Under the pieces are notes generated by a model. The model did no database searches. It worked only from the letters and a program-made list of their open reading frames with translations, and was not told where the DNA came from. The position numbers and the translations under genes were made by a program. Below are positions 35,076-43,540 of a DNA stretch of 64,000 nt, piece after piece (position 1 is the first letter of the stretch; each line of letters starts with the position of its first letter). The stretch is from positions 186,001-250,000 of the forward strand of contig NZ_JBHTBR010000002.1 in assembly GCF_042665075.1 (NCBI RefSeq), given 5' to 3'. Origin of the DNA: Hirschia litorea (GTDB taxonomy: Bacteria > Pseudomonadota > Alphaproteobacteria > Caulobacterales > Hyphomonadaceae).

Positions 35076-35639
35076 TTAGAAGAATAGTCGTTTCACAGAC
35101 TTCTTCATGAAGCAACGTTTAGAAATGTCCATTGTGGCACGTTGAAGCTGGGTGAGTTCATGCTGCCAATCTTGCAGTTTGTGTCTTGGAATTTCTTTAA
35201 ACCCTAAACGTTTATAGAATTTTCCATTCCAAGGGATATCTCTGAATGTTGAAAGGCTAATATGATCATATCCATGACGTTTAGTTTCTTCAATTGCATG
35301 GCGAACTAGCTGTTCTCCAATGCCTTTGCGCCCATATTCAGGAAGAACTGAGACCTGATCCAAATACATTCCGGTCTTTTTATGTTCGCAAAGGATGAAA
35401 CCAATAGGAATGTCGCGATCATTGGCGGATACCCATAATAAGCTATCACCCAACCCATTGCGAAAACGAGCCTCAGGAATGGGGCGGAGTTGAGCTGAGT
35501 CCGGACTAAAGTCCAATAGCCCAGTTTCCCTAAAGAGTTGAGAGGATGTCAGGTCTATCTCTTGAAGGGCATTAATTTCATCTGCTCTTGCGCTTCGAAT
35601 TCTCACTTGGTCAAGTAAATTAGAGTTGGGTTGTGTCAT
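35076..35639 (-). CDS. GNAT family N-acetyltransferase
   Basis: A 187-residue acetyltransferase with the acetyl-CoA pyrophosphate loop in SVLPEYGRKGIGEQLVRHAI (about residues 97-116) and the late FYKRLGFKEI segment, both GNAT hallmarks. The acceptor is unknown; it could be a small molecule or a protein N-terminus. The C-terminal ~25 residues are basic (KRCFMKKSVKRLFF). It lies upstream of hemB on the same strand, 48 bp away. Confidence 0.85.
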   Translation of the reverse strand: MTQPNSNLLDQVRIRSARADEINALQEIDLTSSQLFRETGLLDFSPDSAQLRPIPEARFRNGLGDSLLWVSANDRDIPIGFILCEHKKTGMYLDQVSVLPEYGRKGIGEQLVRHAIEETKRHGYDHISLSTFRDIPWNGKFYKRLGFKEIPRHKLQDWQHELTQLQRATMDISKRCFMKKSVKRLFF

Positions 35640-35696
35640 AGAGAATATTTTGACTTTGGTTAATGGGTAATGGAAGGCAATTTAAGTCTGTGTATA

Positions 35697-35713
35697 TTAA
35701 TGTGTAACATTAA
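35697..35713. repeat. 17-bp palindrome in a divergent intergenic region
   Basis: TTAATGT-GTA-ACATTAA is a perfect palindrome between the leftward GNAT gene and the rightward membrane-protein gene. It is an operator candidate for either gene. The rest of the 265-bp gap is AT-rich and holds nothing else I can name. Confidence 0.4.
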
Positions 35714-35904
35714 GTTTGCTGTGTAGTAGTTGAAAAGTACACGATTTTTAGTATTAGAGGATGCTTATAAGAAATGCTATGTAAGTAGGTCTCTTCAGTG
35801 TTTTCAATAGGTTGGTTAATTCTAACTTGAAAATTGGCGAGATGAAGAGTGCTGGCATCAATGTAGATTGGTCCTTGTCAGTAGGTTTATGAGTAGAGTT
35901 TGCA

Positions 35905-36390
35905 ATGTATTCACGTTTTGAAATTGCTCTGACCAGCGCTGATACTTTGCTGGTGTTTGGCGGCTTGTTTGGAGTCATATCAGCCATAGCGGTTGCTAGC
36001 GTACTTGTGCCTGTAAGTCGCGCGCTACGTGGCGCAGTTTTATTTGGTCTATTATTGGTTTTTTCCGGCGGTAATGTTGTAACTGGAATGGCGCTCATGT
36101 CAGGTCCGGTTCCAGAAACTGCAGATAAAACGGTTATTGTGCTCGATAGCATCCAATTTGCGTTCTTTCTTTTTTCGCTCCTGGTTGGCGCATTTGTCCT
36201 CGTAAACCGACTTCAATGGTTTTTCGTTTTCTTTTTCCTTCATTTTGCTTTGGGATTGTATACGTTGACTTTATCCCAGCAGGTGATTCCTGTCTGGATC
36301 ACGTCATTTGAAGTTATGTTTGAATTGATTGTCGGGATTGCAGCCATATTTTTATTGCGTCCGGAACGTCGTTCAATCTTTGACGATTAA
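35905..36390 (+). CDS. Small polytopic membrane protein of unknown function
   Basis: A 161-residue, strongly hydrophobic protein with about five membrane helices (roughly residues 13-35, 42-64, 78-100, 104-124 and 132-152), short loops and an acidic C-terminus (RRSIFDD). I do not recognise the family. The ribosome site is weak. It lies between a GNAT gene (opposite strand) and a valine-catabolism enzyme, neither of which suggests a role. Coding potential is supported by length, hydrophobic pattern and the absence of a better frame. Confidence 0.65.
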   Translation: MYSRFEIALTSADTLLVFGGLFGVISAIAVASVLVPVSRALRGAVLFGLLLVFSGGNVVTGMALMSGPVPETADKTVIVLDSIQFAFFLFSLLVGAFVLVNRLQWFFVFFFLHFALGLYTLTLSQQVIPVWITSFEVMFELIVGIAAIFLLRPERRSIFDD

Positions 36391-36495
36391 ATTCGATAGA
36401 AGCCAAATAGCTTGATTGGCTTTATTTATATGGGCTGGCCTGCTGCCCAAAATACACCGCTCTAAACAAGCGGAATATAGCGAGTAGATAGAACA

Positions 36496-37524
36496 ATGTC
36501 AGATGTTATCGCAAAAATTAGCGGGCCTGTTGGTCATATCACCTTAAACCGTGCCAAAGCATTGCATGCACTGAATACGCAAATGTGTGCAGACATTTCC
36601 AAAGCACTGCTGGACTGGCGTAGCAATGATAGTGTGAAAATCATTGTTATTGATCATGCGGAAGACACTCGTGGATTTTGCGCAGGCGGCGATATTAAGC
36701 CAATGGCTATCTCTGGGCAGGGTGATGGTGTGGAGGTGCGGAAGTTCTTCGAAACCGAATACCGCATGAATGTGCAATTGTTTGAATACCCAAAGCCCGT
36801 CGTGACATTCATGGATGGTTTAACCATGGGGGGGGGAGTTGGGCTCAGTATTCACGGTAGCCATTCGATCGCTACAGAAAATACTGTCTTTGCCATGCCT
36901 GAAACGGGAATAGGTCTGTTCCCAGATGTTGGCGGCGGATGGTTTTTGCCGCGCTTGGGTGGTGGGCTTGGTCAATGGCTAGGGTTAACTGGTGCAAGAC
37001 TAAAAGGCGGTGATGTCGCAGCAGCTGGAATTGCAACGCACTTTGTCGAATCAAAAGTTCTGCCTGCAATAAAAGAAATGGTACTTTTAGGAGATTTGGA
37101 AGTTCTTGAAGCGATGGAGTGGGAAGAGTACGGGTCCTTCATCAAGCAAATCGACATAATCAATGCATGCTTTGAAAAAGATACTGTCGAAGAGATATTT
37201 CAAGCTCTTGAAGATAATGGCAGTGAATGGGCTTTAAAGCAGCTATCTATAATGAAAACAAAATGTCCTTTTTCAATGAAGGTTACGCATCGTCAACTGA
37301 TCGAAGGCGGTAAACTTGAAACATTTAAAGATGTCATGGCGATGGAGTTTCGTCTCGCAAATAGATCTGTAGCACGTCCAGATTTCGCTGAAGGCGTCAG
37401 GGCTGTTGTTGTCGATAAAGATAATGCCCCTAAATGGGAACCAGCAGAGCTTTCAGGCGTCAGCGAAACTGATTTAGAGGCAATGTTTGCGCCGCTGGAA
37501 AGAGGTGAGCTTACATTTCTTTAG
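36496..37524 (+). CDS. 3-hydroxyisobutyryl-CoA hydrolase
   Basis: A 342-residue crotonase-fold enzyme of the ECH_2/HIBCH branch, which releases 3-hydroxyisobutyrate in valine breakdown. The oxyanion-hole segments are GFCAGGDIKPM and MDGLTMGGGVGLS, and the branch-specific MPETGIGLFPDVGGGWFLPR contains the catalytic glutamate. The C-terminal region (LANRSVARPDFAEGVRAVVV, with DK..PKW soon after) is typical of HIBCH rather than of hydratases. It appears to be monocistronic and ends in a terminator. Confidence 0.9.
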   Translation: MSDVIAKISGPVGHITLNRAKALHALNTQMCADISKALLDWRSNDSVKIIVIDHAEDTRGFCAGGDIKPMAISGQGDGVEVRKFFETEYRMNVQLFEYPKPVVTFMDGLTMGGGVGLSIHGSHSIATENTVFAMPETGIGLFPDVGGGWFLPRLGGGLGQWLGLTGARLKGGDVAAAGIATHFVESKVLPAIKEMVLLGDLEVLEAMEWEEYGSFIKQIDIINACFEKDTVEEIFQALEDNGSEWALKQLSIMKTKCPFSMKVTHRQLIEGGKLETFKDVMAMEFRLANRSVARPDFAEGVRAVVVDKDNAPKWEPAELSGVSETDLEAMFAPLERGELTFL

Positions 37525-37564
37525 ATATATTTATGCTTAGAAGAATATTCAAAATATCGAGAAG

Positions 37565-37599
37565 TCCTAGTTTTATATGAAATGTGCTAGGATTTTTTT
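37565..37599 (+). terminator. Intrinsic terminator after the HIBCH gene
   Basis: TCCTAG (37565-37570) pairs with CTAGGA (37587-37592), followed by seven T residues, about 40 bp after the stop codon. Confidence 0.65.
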
Positions 37600-37717
37600 G
37601 AAAAATAATTTGACAAAAATGCATAAAACTTACTGATTCGCATTTATCATTAGCATTTTGTTAGATTCATTTGGTTAGCTTCATACCCAGCCAATAATAA
37701 CAAAATGTATAGTGGTG

Positions 37718-38224
37718 ATGGTGATGATGATTGAAGCTAACGCATCTAAAATGGATGCGAACGATACTATTGAATATTCTTTCCTAAGTTCTTTGTCTCT
37801 ATTAGAGCAAGCACACCGTCGTTTACACGACGTTGTAAAAGACAATTTAGAGCGCTCTGGTGAGCGTTACTTAACGGGTGTTCAAGCTCTCCTTCTTTAT
37901 GAAATCGGTGAAAAGGAAACACCTGCAAGCACATTGCGTGCTCGTGGTGCTTTTGCTGGTACGTCTATGTCGTACAACGTAAAGAAACTACAAGAAGGTG
38001 GATATTTAGAGCAAGCGCGTTCTGATGATGACCGCCGTACAGTTCTTCTAAAATTGACGCCAAGTGGTTTGGATGTACGTAGCAAAGTTGCGCAACTCTT
38101 CGACCGTCAGGCGAATGCTTTGGAGCCTACTGCGTCTGTGCGCAATGAAGACCTTCAACACATGAACAAGACAATGTCACGCCTAGAGCGTTTCTGGTCA
38201 GATCAAATCCGTTACCGTCTCTAA
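37718..38224 (+). CDS. MarR family winged-helix regulator
   Basis: A ~168-residue MarR-type regulator. A dimerisation N-terminus is followed by the winged helix: ASTLRARGAFAGTSMSYNVK is the recognition region and LEQARSDDDRRTVLLKLTPS is the wing with the family DxRxxxxxLT pattern. The start is ambiguous because the 5' end reads GTG GTG ATG GTG ATG ATG; I chose the first ATG and no ribosome site decides it. The gene lies upstream of hemA but has its own terminator. Its ligand and targets are unknown. Confidence 0.85.
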   Translation: MVMMIEANASKMDANDTIEYSFLSSLSLLEQAHRRLHDVVKDNLERSGERYLTGVQALLLYEIGEKETPASTLRARGAFAGTSMSYNVKKLQEGGYLEQARSDDDRRTVLLKLTPSGLDVRSKVAQLFDRQANALEPTASVRNEDLQHMNKTMSRLERFWSDQIRYRL

Positions 38225-38256
38225 TCGAGTAGACGGGAACAAAACAAGCGGGCGTT

Positions 38257-38275
38257 GAACCAAAAATTTTGGTTC
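38257..38275. repeat. 19-bp perfect palindrome downstream of marR
   Basis: GAACCAAAA-A-TTTTGGTTC lies 33 bp after the marR stop codon and 17 bp before its terminator hairpin. Perfect dyads of this size are typical protein-binding sites, but the position inside a 3' untranslated region is unusual for one. Confidence 0.5.
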
Positions 38276-38291
38276 GTGGGGCACCTGTGAG

Positions 38292-38334
38292 AAAGGGTGT
38301 GATACTTGAGGGTGTCGCACCCTTTTTCTTTTTG
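38292..38334 (+). terminator. Intrinsic terminator of marR
   Basis: AAAGGGTGTGA (38292-38302) pairs with TCGCACCCTTT (38315-38325) with one G-U pair, followed by a T-rich tail. The remaining ~310 bp to hemA hold no gene; they must contain the hemA promoter, which I could not place with confidence. Confidence 0.8.
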
Positions 38335-38647
38335 CATCCATAATTGAATTTTATGCATGATTTTGTTGAACCTTTATTTTGTCAGTGTAGAAATAAGTTC
38401 AACTCGGGTGAGGATTTCCTTTTCTTGTGTGTTTTTAAAGAGGTAGGAAAGTCTTTGCGTGAGACCTTGTATATGCGTTTATAGCGCATTATCTGCGTAA
38501 AGCTGCCGCACTGCGACGATTGTGCAGTTCCCTTTTGAGGGGGATAGCGCTAATCATTATGTAAGTTAAAGATGCACTCTAAACCGGATTCTTCTTGAAA
38601 ATGGTGTGCTAAATCAATGACGCACCAAATAAGGAGCGCAGAAAATA

Positions 38648-39868
38648 ATGAGACACCTGCAAGCTTTTGAGGATGCTCTTAATTCAATCAAGTCCGAAGG
38701 GCGTTACCGCGTCTTTATTGATTTGAAACGTCACCGTGGAGAGTTTCCAAGAGCTGCCGCACGTTATGAAGACGGGCGCGAGCAGGATGTGATTGTTTGG
38801 TGTTCCAATGATTATCTTGGCATGGGTCAAGATAATGATGTGCTTGATGGTATGCATGAGGCTATTGATAGCTTTGGTGCAGGTTCTGGTGGAACACGCA
38901 ATATTTCTGGTACAACACGCTATCACGTGGACCTTGAAAAAGAACTTGCGGATCTACACGGTAAGGAAGCCGCCCTACTGTTTACGTCTGGTTATGTGTC
39001 AAACGAAGCGACGCTTTCAACAATCGCAAAAATTCTTCCAGACGTTATAATATATTCAGATGCGTTAAATCATGCATCTATGATTGAAGGTATTCGTCGT
39101 TCCTCCTGTGCGCGTCGTGTATTTCGTCACAATGATGTGGCGCACTTGCGTTCACTCATCGAAAATGACCCTGCAGATGCACCTAAGCTGATCGCGTTCG
39201 AGAGTGTCTACTCTATGGATGGTGACGTAGCTCCCATTGAAGAGATTTGTGATCTAGCAGATGAATTTGGAGCGCTCACTTATATTGATGAAGTGCATGC
39301 CGTTGGTCTTTATGGCGAAGAGGGCGGTGGTGTCACTGAAAGAGATAGTCTTGCTCACCGAATAGATATTATTGAAGGAACATTGGCCAAAGGTTTTGGC
39401 GTGATGGGTGGATACATCACAGGTAAAACGGCTGTGATTGATGCAATCCGTTCGATGGCACCTGGTTTTATTTTTACGACCTCAACATGTCCAGTTCTTG
39501 CAGCTGGTGCGCTCACATCCATTCGTAAACTACGTACAGATGACGGACGTGACTTACGTCGCCGTCACCAAGCTGCTGCGGCGATGCTGAAGCAGAAATT
39601 CAAAGATGCGAATTTGCCTTTGATGGAATCTGAAACCCACATCGTACCATTGCTAGTCGCTGATCCAGAGCGCTGTAAGGCGTTGTCTGACACATTGCTG
39701 CATGATTTTGGAATTTACGTGCAGCCGATCAATTACCCAACTGTTCCAAAGGGGACAGAGCGTCTGCGTTTTACGCCATCGCCAAATCACACTGAAGAAA
39801 TGATGGATGAGCTTGTCTCTGCATTATTGGCAATTTGGGCGCAATTGGGTTTGGAGCGCGCATCTTAG
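38648..39868 (+). CDS. hemA: 5-aminolevulinate synthase
   Basis: ALAS condenses glycine with succinyl-CoA, the alphaproteobacterial entry to heme. The 406 residues show the glycine-binding WCSNDYLGMGQ, GSGGTRNISGTTRYHVDLE, the PLP-aspartate segment TYIDEVHAVGLYG and the PLP lysine in EGTLAKGFGVMGGY. AAGGAG lies eleven bases upstream. The N-terminus MRHLQAFEDALNSIKSEGRY is typical of the alphaproteobacterial enzyme. It is preceded by a ~310-bp upstream region and appears to be transcribed alone. Confidence 0.96.
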   Translation: MRHLQAFEDALNSIKSEGRYRVFIDLKRHRGEFPRAAARYEDGREQDVIVWCSNDYLGMGQDNDVLDGMHEAIDSFGAGSGGTRNISGTTRYHVDLEKELADLHGKEAALLFTSGYVSNEATLSTIAKILPDVIIYSDALNHASMIEGIRRSSCARRVFRHNDVAHLRSLIENDPADAPKLIAFESVYSMDGDVAPIEEICDLADEFGALTYIDEVHAVGLYGEEGGGVTERDSLAHRIDIIEGTLAKGFGVMGGYITGKTAVIDAIRSMAPGFIFTTSTCPVLAAGALTSIRKLRTDDGRDLRRRHQAAAAMLKQKFKDANLPLMESETHIVPLLVADPERCKALSDTLLHDFGIYVQPINYPTVPKGTERLRFTPSPNHTEEMMDELVSALLAIWAQLGLERAS

Positions 39869-39940
39869 TTTCGTAGCCAACTGTTTGATAAATTTATAGC
39901 ACTGATTGTCGTCTCAAAGAGTTAGCGCTATTATTTATTG

Positions 39941-40186
39941 ATGACTGATTCAGGCCACATATATTTGGAATTCAACCGTATTGGCAACACTATGGAGGTA
40001 CGTGCTGTAGATGCGCATGATGGGTTGGAAATTTCTTTTATCGCGCCATCTAATTCTTCTGAAAGTGAAATTTTGCCGATAGCACGCAATAAGTTGAGCT
40101 ATGCACGCAGGAAGATTGAATCGAAGAAAAACGGCAATGCAGAGGATGCAAATCAACCTAATTCTAGGCGCGGCATCATTGTGTGA
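39941..40186 (+). CDS. Small conserved protein, DUF6898-like
   Basis: An 81-residue protein. The pattern YLEFNRIGNTMEVRAVDAHD, then GLEISFIAP and a basic IARNKLSYARRK, resembles the small alphaproteobacterial DUF6898 family from memory; function is unknown. The C-terminal 25 residues look disordered. I chose the ATG at 39941; a TTG one codon upstream is also possible. It lies between hemA and the convergent mucR and ends before a bidirectional terminator. Confidence 0.65.
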   Translation: MTDSGHIYLEFNRIGNTMEVRAVDAHDGLEISFIAPSNSSESEILPIARNKLSYARRKIESKKNGNAEDANQPNSRRGIIV

Positions 40187-40208
40187 TTTAATATATAAAA
40201 CTGACCAT

Positions 40209-40247
40209 AAAAAACGCTGACCAATATATTTGGAACAGCGCTTTTTT
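40209..40247. terminator. Bidirectional terminator between the DUF6898-like gene and mucR
   Basis: AAAAAA-CGCTG (40209-40219) and CAGCG-C-TTTTTT (40236-40247) form a stem flanked by A and T tracts, between two convergent genes. Confidence 0.65.
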
Positions 40248-40269
40248 ATATCTTCATTGAGCACAAAAT

Positions 40270-40695
40270 TTATTTATTGCTACTTTTTCCAAGGCCGATC
40301 TTTTTAGCAAATTCCGAACGGCGGGCTGTATAACTTGGTGCAACCATCGGATAGTCAGCAGGCAAAGCCCAGCGGCGGCGGTATTCATCCGGTGACATAT
40401 CGTAGCGAGAGCGTAAGTAACGCTTGAGCATTTTAAGTTTTTTGCCGTCTTCCAAACAAATAATGTATTCCTCAGTTACTGATTTCCCGACCGGAACCGC
40501 AGGTTTTGGACGTTCATCTAACTTAGTATCCGAGGTGTCAGAAAGATTAGATACTGTTTTGTGTACTGATCGAATAACATCCGACAAGTTATCAGTAGGT
40601 ACTGGGTTATTGGATACAAACGATGACACTATGTTCGATGTCATTCGCATGATTTCGTTTTGGGAGAGGCTAGTGTTTTTAATTTCTTCGGTCAT
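40270..40695 (-). CDS. mucR: MucR/Ros family transcriptional regulator
   Basis: A 141-residue MucR/Ros protein. Typical family segments are YIICLEDGKKLKMLKRYL, YDMSPDEYRRRWALPADYPM and then VAPSYTARRSEFAKKIGLG. Of the zinc-finger ligands only the first cysteine is clear; the others are replaced (D, Y and R), as also seen in some Caulobacter-type MucR proteins. MucR proteins bind AT-rich DNA and act as global silencers or cell-cycle regulators. The ATG at 40695 has GGAAAG just upstream; a GTG seven codons further up is weaker. The 228-bp region to glyA is AT-rich and could be its own target. Confidence 0.9.
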   Translation of the reverse strand: MTEEIKNTSLSQNEIMRMTSNIVSSFVSNNPVPTDNLSDVIRSVHKTVSNLSDTSDTKLDERPKPAVPVGKSVTEEYIICLEDGKKLKMLKRYLRSRYDMSPDEYRRRWALPADYPMVAPSYTARRSEFAKKIGLGKSSNK

Positions 40696-40811
40696 GTGTT
40701 CTTTCCAGAAAGACACTCACAAGTGGTGAATTTAGTGTTTCACTGTTAAGGATATTAGATTCTATCAAGTAATGACTCTACTAATAGCTGATAATGACTA
40801 AGTAAATCGAG

Positions 40812-40839
40812 TTTTATTTTGTTTATTCGTAAAATAAAA
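40812..40839. repeat. AT-rich inverted repeat between mucR and glyA
   Basis: TTTTATTTT (40812-40820) and AAAATAAAA (40831-40839) are perfect arms around 10 bases, 85 bp upstream of glyA and between two divergent genes. It could be a MucR-type AT-rich site, but such repeats also arise by chance in A+T-rich DNA. Confidence 0.3.
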
Positions 40840-40923
40840 TTGGTTTTGTGTCGAAACTTGCCATTTTGCGCACAAAGGCTTACCTGAACAGCAACGAATG
40901 TTCCTCACAGTTTGGAGAATCCC

Positions 40924-42225
40924 ATGACCTCGTCTGCTCAAGGCTTGTTTACAAAATCACTTAAAGACACGGACCCAGATGTATTTGCATCCATTAATGA
41001 TGAATTTGGCCGTCAAACACAGCAGATTGAGTTGATCGCGTCTGAAAACATTACTTCTCGTGCCGTATTGGAAGCGCAAGGGTCAGTGCTGACTAATAAA
41101 TATGCAGAAGGCTATCCTGGGCGTCGCTACTATGGTGGATGTGAATTTGTTGATGTTGCCGAAACATTTGCAATTGATCGCGCTAAAAAACTTTTCAACT
41201 GTGAATTTGCGAACGTTCAACCATCATCCGGTTCTCAAGCAAACCAAGGTGTTTTCCAAGCGTTGATTAAACCGGGCGACACTATTCTTGGTATGAGCTT
41301 GGCAGCAGGTGGACACCTTACTCACGGCGCTAAACCAAACCAATCAGGTAAATGGTTTAACGCTGTTCAATATGGGGTGCGGGAAGACAACCACTTGATT
41401 GACTTTGATGAAGTTGAAAAGCTTGCACTTGAGCACAAGCCACAACTTATTATCGCCGGTGGTTCTGCATATCCGCGTCAGATTGATTTTGCGAAATTCC
41501 GCGCAATCGCTGATAAAGTTGGTGCATTCTTTATGGTTGATATGGCCCACTTCGCAGGTCTTGTAGCTGCTGGTGAGCACCCGAACCCACTTGATTATGC
41601 TGATGTGGCAACCACAACGACTCACAAAACATTACGCGGCCCACGCGGTGGAATGATTCTAACAAACAATGCTGACATTGCTAAGAAAGTGAATTCAGCA
41701 ATTTTCCCTGGTATTCAAGGTGGCCCATTGATGCATGCGATCGCTGGTAAAGCCGTAGCGTTCGGTGAGGCACTGACACCAGACTTTAAATCATACGCCA
41801 AGCAAGTTATAGCCAACGCGCAAGCGATGGCAGCTGCGCTTAAAGAAGGTGGATTGGATATTGTGTCTGGTGGAACAGATACACACGTCGTCCTCGTTGA
41901 TTTGCGTCCCAAAGGTGTGAGCGGTAAAGATACAGAAGAAGCACTAGAGCGTGCTTTCATCACATGTAACAAAAACGGTGTGCCTTTTGATCCTGCACCA
42001 CCAATGGTAACATCAGGCATCCGTGTTGGTTCTCCAGCAGCAACATCTCGTGGATTTGGTGTTGAAGAGTTTACACAAGTGGGGCGCTGGATCGTTGAGA
42101 TCGTAGATGCAGTTGCATCTGGTGAAGACTCATCTGCAATTGAACAACGTGTAAAAAGCGAAGTGATTGCAATGACAGAGCGTTTCCCAATCTACCAAGG
42201 CTCAATCGCTGGTCAGGCGCTTTAA
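40924..42225 (+). CDS. glyA: Serine hydroxymethyltransferase
   Basis: GlyA interconverts serine and glycine and feeds one-carbon metabolism. The 433 residues carry IELIASENITSRAVLEAQGS, the YPGRRYYGGCEFVD block and the PLP lysine in TTTTHKTLRGPRGGMI. The ATG at 40924 has GGAGA six bases upstream. A terminator-like hairpin separates it from nrdR. The glyA-nrdR-rib order is common in alphaproteobacteria. Confidence 0.97.
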   Translation: MTSSAQGLFTKSLKDTDPDVFASINDEFGRQTQQIELIASENITSRAVLEAQGSVLTNKYAEGYPGRRYYGGCEFVDVAETFAIDRAKKLFNCEFANVQPSSGSQANQGVFQALIKPGDTILGMSLAAGGHLTHGAKPNQSGKWFNAVQYGVREDNHLIDFDEVEKLALEHKPQLIIAGGSAYPRQIDFAKFRAIADKVGAFFMVDMAHFAGLVAAGEHPNPLDYADVATTTTHKTLRGPRGGMILTNNADIAKKVNSAIFPGIQGGPLMHAIAGKAVAFGEALTPDFKSYAKQVIANAQAMAAALKEGGLDIVSGGTDTHVVLVDLRPKGVSGKDTEEALERAFITCNKNGVPFDPAPPMVTSGIRVGSPAATSRGFGVEEFTQVGRWIVEIVDAVASGEDSSAIEQRVKSEVIAMTERFPIYQGSIAGQAL

Positions 42226-42238
42226 TAGCAAACAGTAA

Positions 42239-42270
42239 GGCTTCTCGATACCTTATCGAGGAGCCTCTTT
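42239..42270 (+). terminator. Hairpin terminator after glyA
   Basis: GGCTTCTCGAT-ACCTT-ATCGAGGAGCC is an 11-bp stem with one G-U pair, followed by TCTTT. The short T run suggests partial read-through into nrdR. Confidence 0.6.
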
Positions 42271-42287
42271 AATCGGAGTGAATGCAC

Positions 42288-42761
42288 ATGCGTTGTCCTT
42301 TCTGTCAGTCGAGCGATACAGTTGTACGCGATAGTCGGTCTGCGGAAGAAGATACCGCCGTGCGCCGCCGCCGTGGTTGTCAAACTTGCGGTGGCCGCTT
42401 CACAACGTTTGAACGTGTACAATTGCGGGACCTCATGGTCGTTAAGCGGGACGGTAAGCGTGTTCTGTTTGATCGTGAAAAACTTGCGCGTTCAGTAAAA
42501 ATAGCGCTTCAGAAACGTCCAGTGGATGAAGAACAGATCGATCAAATGATCTCGGGTATTATCCGTCGTTTAGAAAGCTCCTCTGAAGAAGAGATAACGT
42601 CTTCTGAAGTAGGCGGATTAGTCATGGAAGCATTGTCCACGCTCGATCCTGTGGGGTATGTGCGATACGCATCGGTATATCGCGATTTCAAAAACCCATC
42701 AGACTTTGCGCGCTTCATTGAAAAACACATGGCCGAGTTGGGCGAAGCTGATAAAGAATGA
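42288..42761 (+). CDS. nrdR: Transcriptional repressor NrdR
   Basis: NrdR represses ribonucleotide reductase genes according to ATP/dATP levels. The 157 residues start with the zinc ribbon MRCPFCQSSDTVVRDSR, with the second CxxC in GCQTCGGRFTTFE, followed by an ATP-cone domain (VVKRDGKRVLFDREKLARSV). The second ATG (42288) is chosen because GGAG lies nine bases upstream; the first ATG would be too close. The stop overlaps the ribD start as ATGA. Confidence 0.96.
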   Translation: MRCPFCQSSDTVVRDSRSAEEDTAVRRRRGCQTCGGRFTTFERVQLRDLMVVKRDGKRVLFDREKLARSVKIALQKRPVDEEQIDQMISGIIRRLESSSEEEITSSEVGGLVMEALSTLDPVGYVRYASVYRDFKNPSDFARFIEKHMAELGEADKE

Positions 42762-43438
42762 GTGACGCACCGTTTCCTAAAGTCACGCTCAAACTGGCGA
42801 CGTCACTAGATGGACGTATAGCCACTTCCAAAGGCCAAAGTCAGTGGATTACAGGGACTGAAGCGCGGGCGCAGGTGCATCATTTGCGCGCTGAACATGA
42901 TGTTGTTCTCGTGGGGTCAGGCACTGCTCTCGCTGATGACCCTATGCTGAATGTGCGCACAAACCCACCTAGCAATAAACAGCCAGTACGCATGGTTGTA
43001 GACAGTCAATTGCGCACTCCGCTGACGCATAAGCTCGTTCAAACGGCACGCGAGTACAAAACTATTATTGCGTGCGGCATGAATCTGAAAGAAAAAGCCG
43101 AATATCCTTTTATGGAGCATGGTGTGGAGGTGTGGAGCCTTCCCATTGCGCCGATTGAAGGTGTTTCCCTTCGCGCTCTGCTTGCTAGGTGTGCCGAAGA
43201 GGGCATTGAAACCCTGTTTCTGGAAGGAGGCGGCAAGCTTGCTGCGTCTTTCCTCAAGGCCAATCTGGTTGATAGAATTGAATGGTTTCGCGCACCTATC
43301 GTAATTGGTGGAGATGGCATAGCTTGCCTTGCTTCGTTAGGCATAGAAAGGCTTGATGAAGTGACTGGGTGGCACCGCATGCGCCTTGAAACCTGCGGAG
43401 TGGATGTGTGGGAAAGCTTCTCGCGCAAAATGGACTAA
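42758..43438 (+). CDS. ribD: RibD reductase domain only (5-amino-6-(5-phosphoribosylamino)uracil reductase)
   Basis: A 226-residue protein equal to the C-terminal reductase half of the usual bifunctional RibD. The domain opens PKVTLKLATSLDGRIATSKG, has SQWITGTEARAQVH, and shows GSGTALADDPMLNVR for NADPH and substrate binding. It ends with LFLEGGGKLAASFLKANLVD and VIGGDG. The N-terminal zinc deaminase domain (HAE, PCxxxGxTPPC) is absent, and the ATG overlaps the nrdR stop, so no room exists for it here. The deaminase step must be encoded elsewhere. A terminator follows. Confidence 0.88.
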   Translation: MSDAPFPKVTLKLATSLDGRIATSKGQSQWITGTEARAQVHHLRAEHDVVLVGSGTALADDPMLNVRTNPPSNKQPVRMVVDSQLRTPLTHKLVQTAREYKTIIACGMNLKEKAEYPFMEHGVEVWSLPIAPIEGVSLRALLARCAEEGIETLFLEGGGKLAASFLKANLVDRIEWFRAPIVIGGDGIACLASLGIERLDEVTGWHRMRLETCGVDVWESFSRKMD

Positions 43439-43491
43439 ACCATTTATGTGGATCAATTGGACAATCGACCAATCAGCACCTAAATGAAATG

Positions 43492-43516
43492 AGGGATCAA
43501 GGGCTGGTCCTTTTTT
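43492..43516 (+). terminator. Weak terminator between ribD and ribE
   Basis: AGGGATC (43492-43498) can pair with GGTCCTT (43506-43512) using two G-U pairs, and a run of T follows. I saw none of the conserved FMN-riboswitch sequence in this 102-bp gap. Confidence 0.4.
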
Positions 43517-43540
43517 GAATCGAACAGAAAGCTTCTTCTA

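Noticed and set aside
37712..37733. Short GTG/ATG repeat as a microsatellite or CRISPR-like repeat
   Set aside because: It is just the stacked possible start codons of marR and occurs once.
40696..40923. Glycine riboswitch upstream of glyA
   Set aside because: The region is AT-rich and lacks the paired aptamer architecture; only one inverted repeat is visible.
43439..43540. FMN riboswitch before ribE
   Set aside because: None of the conserved core sequence of that riboswitch is present; only a weak terminator hairpin is seen.
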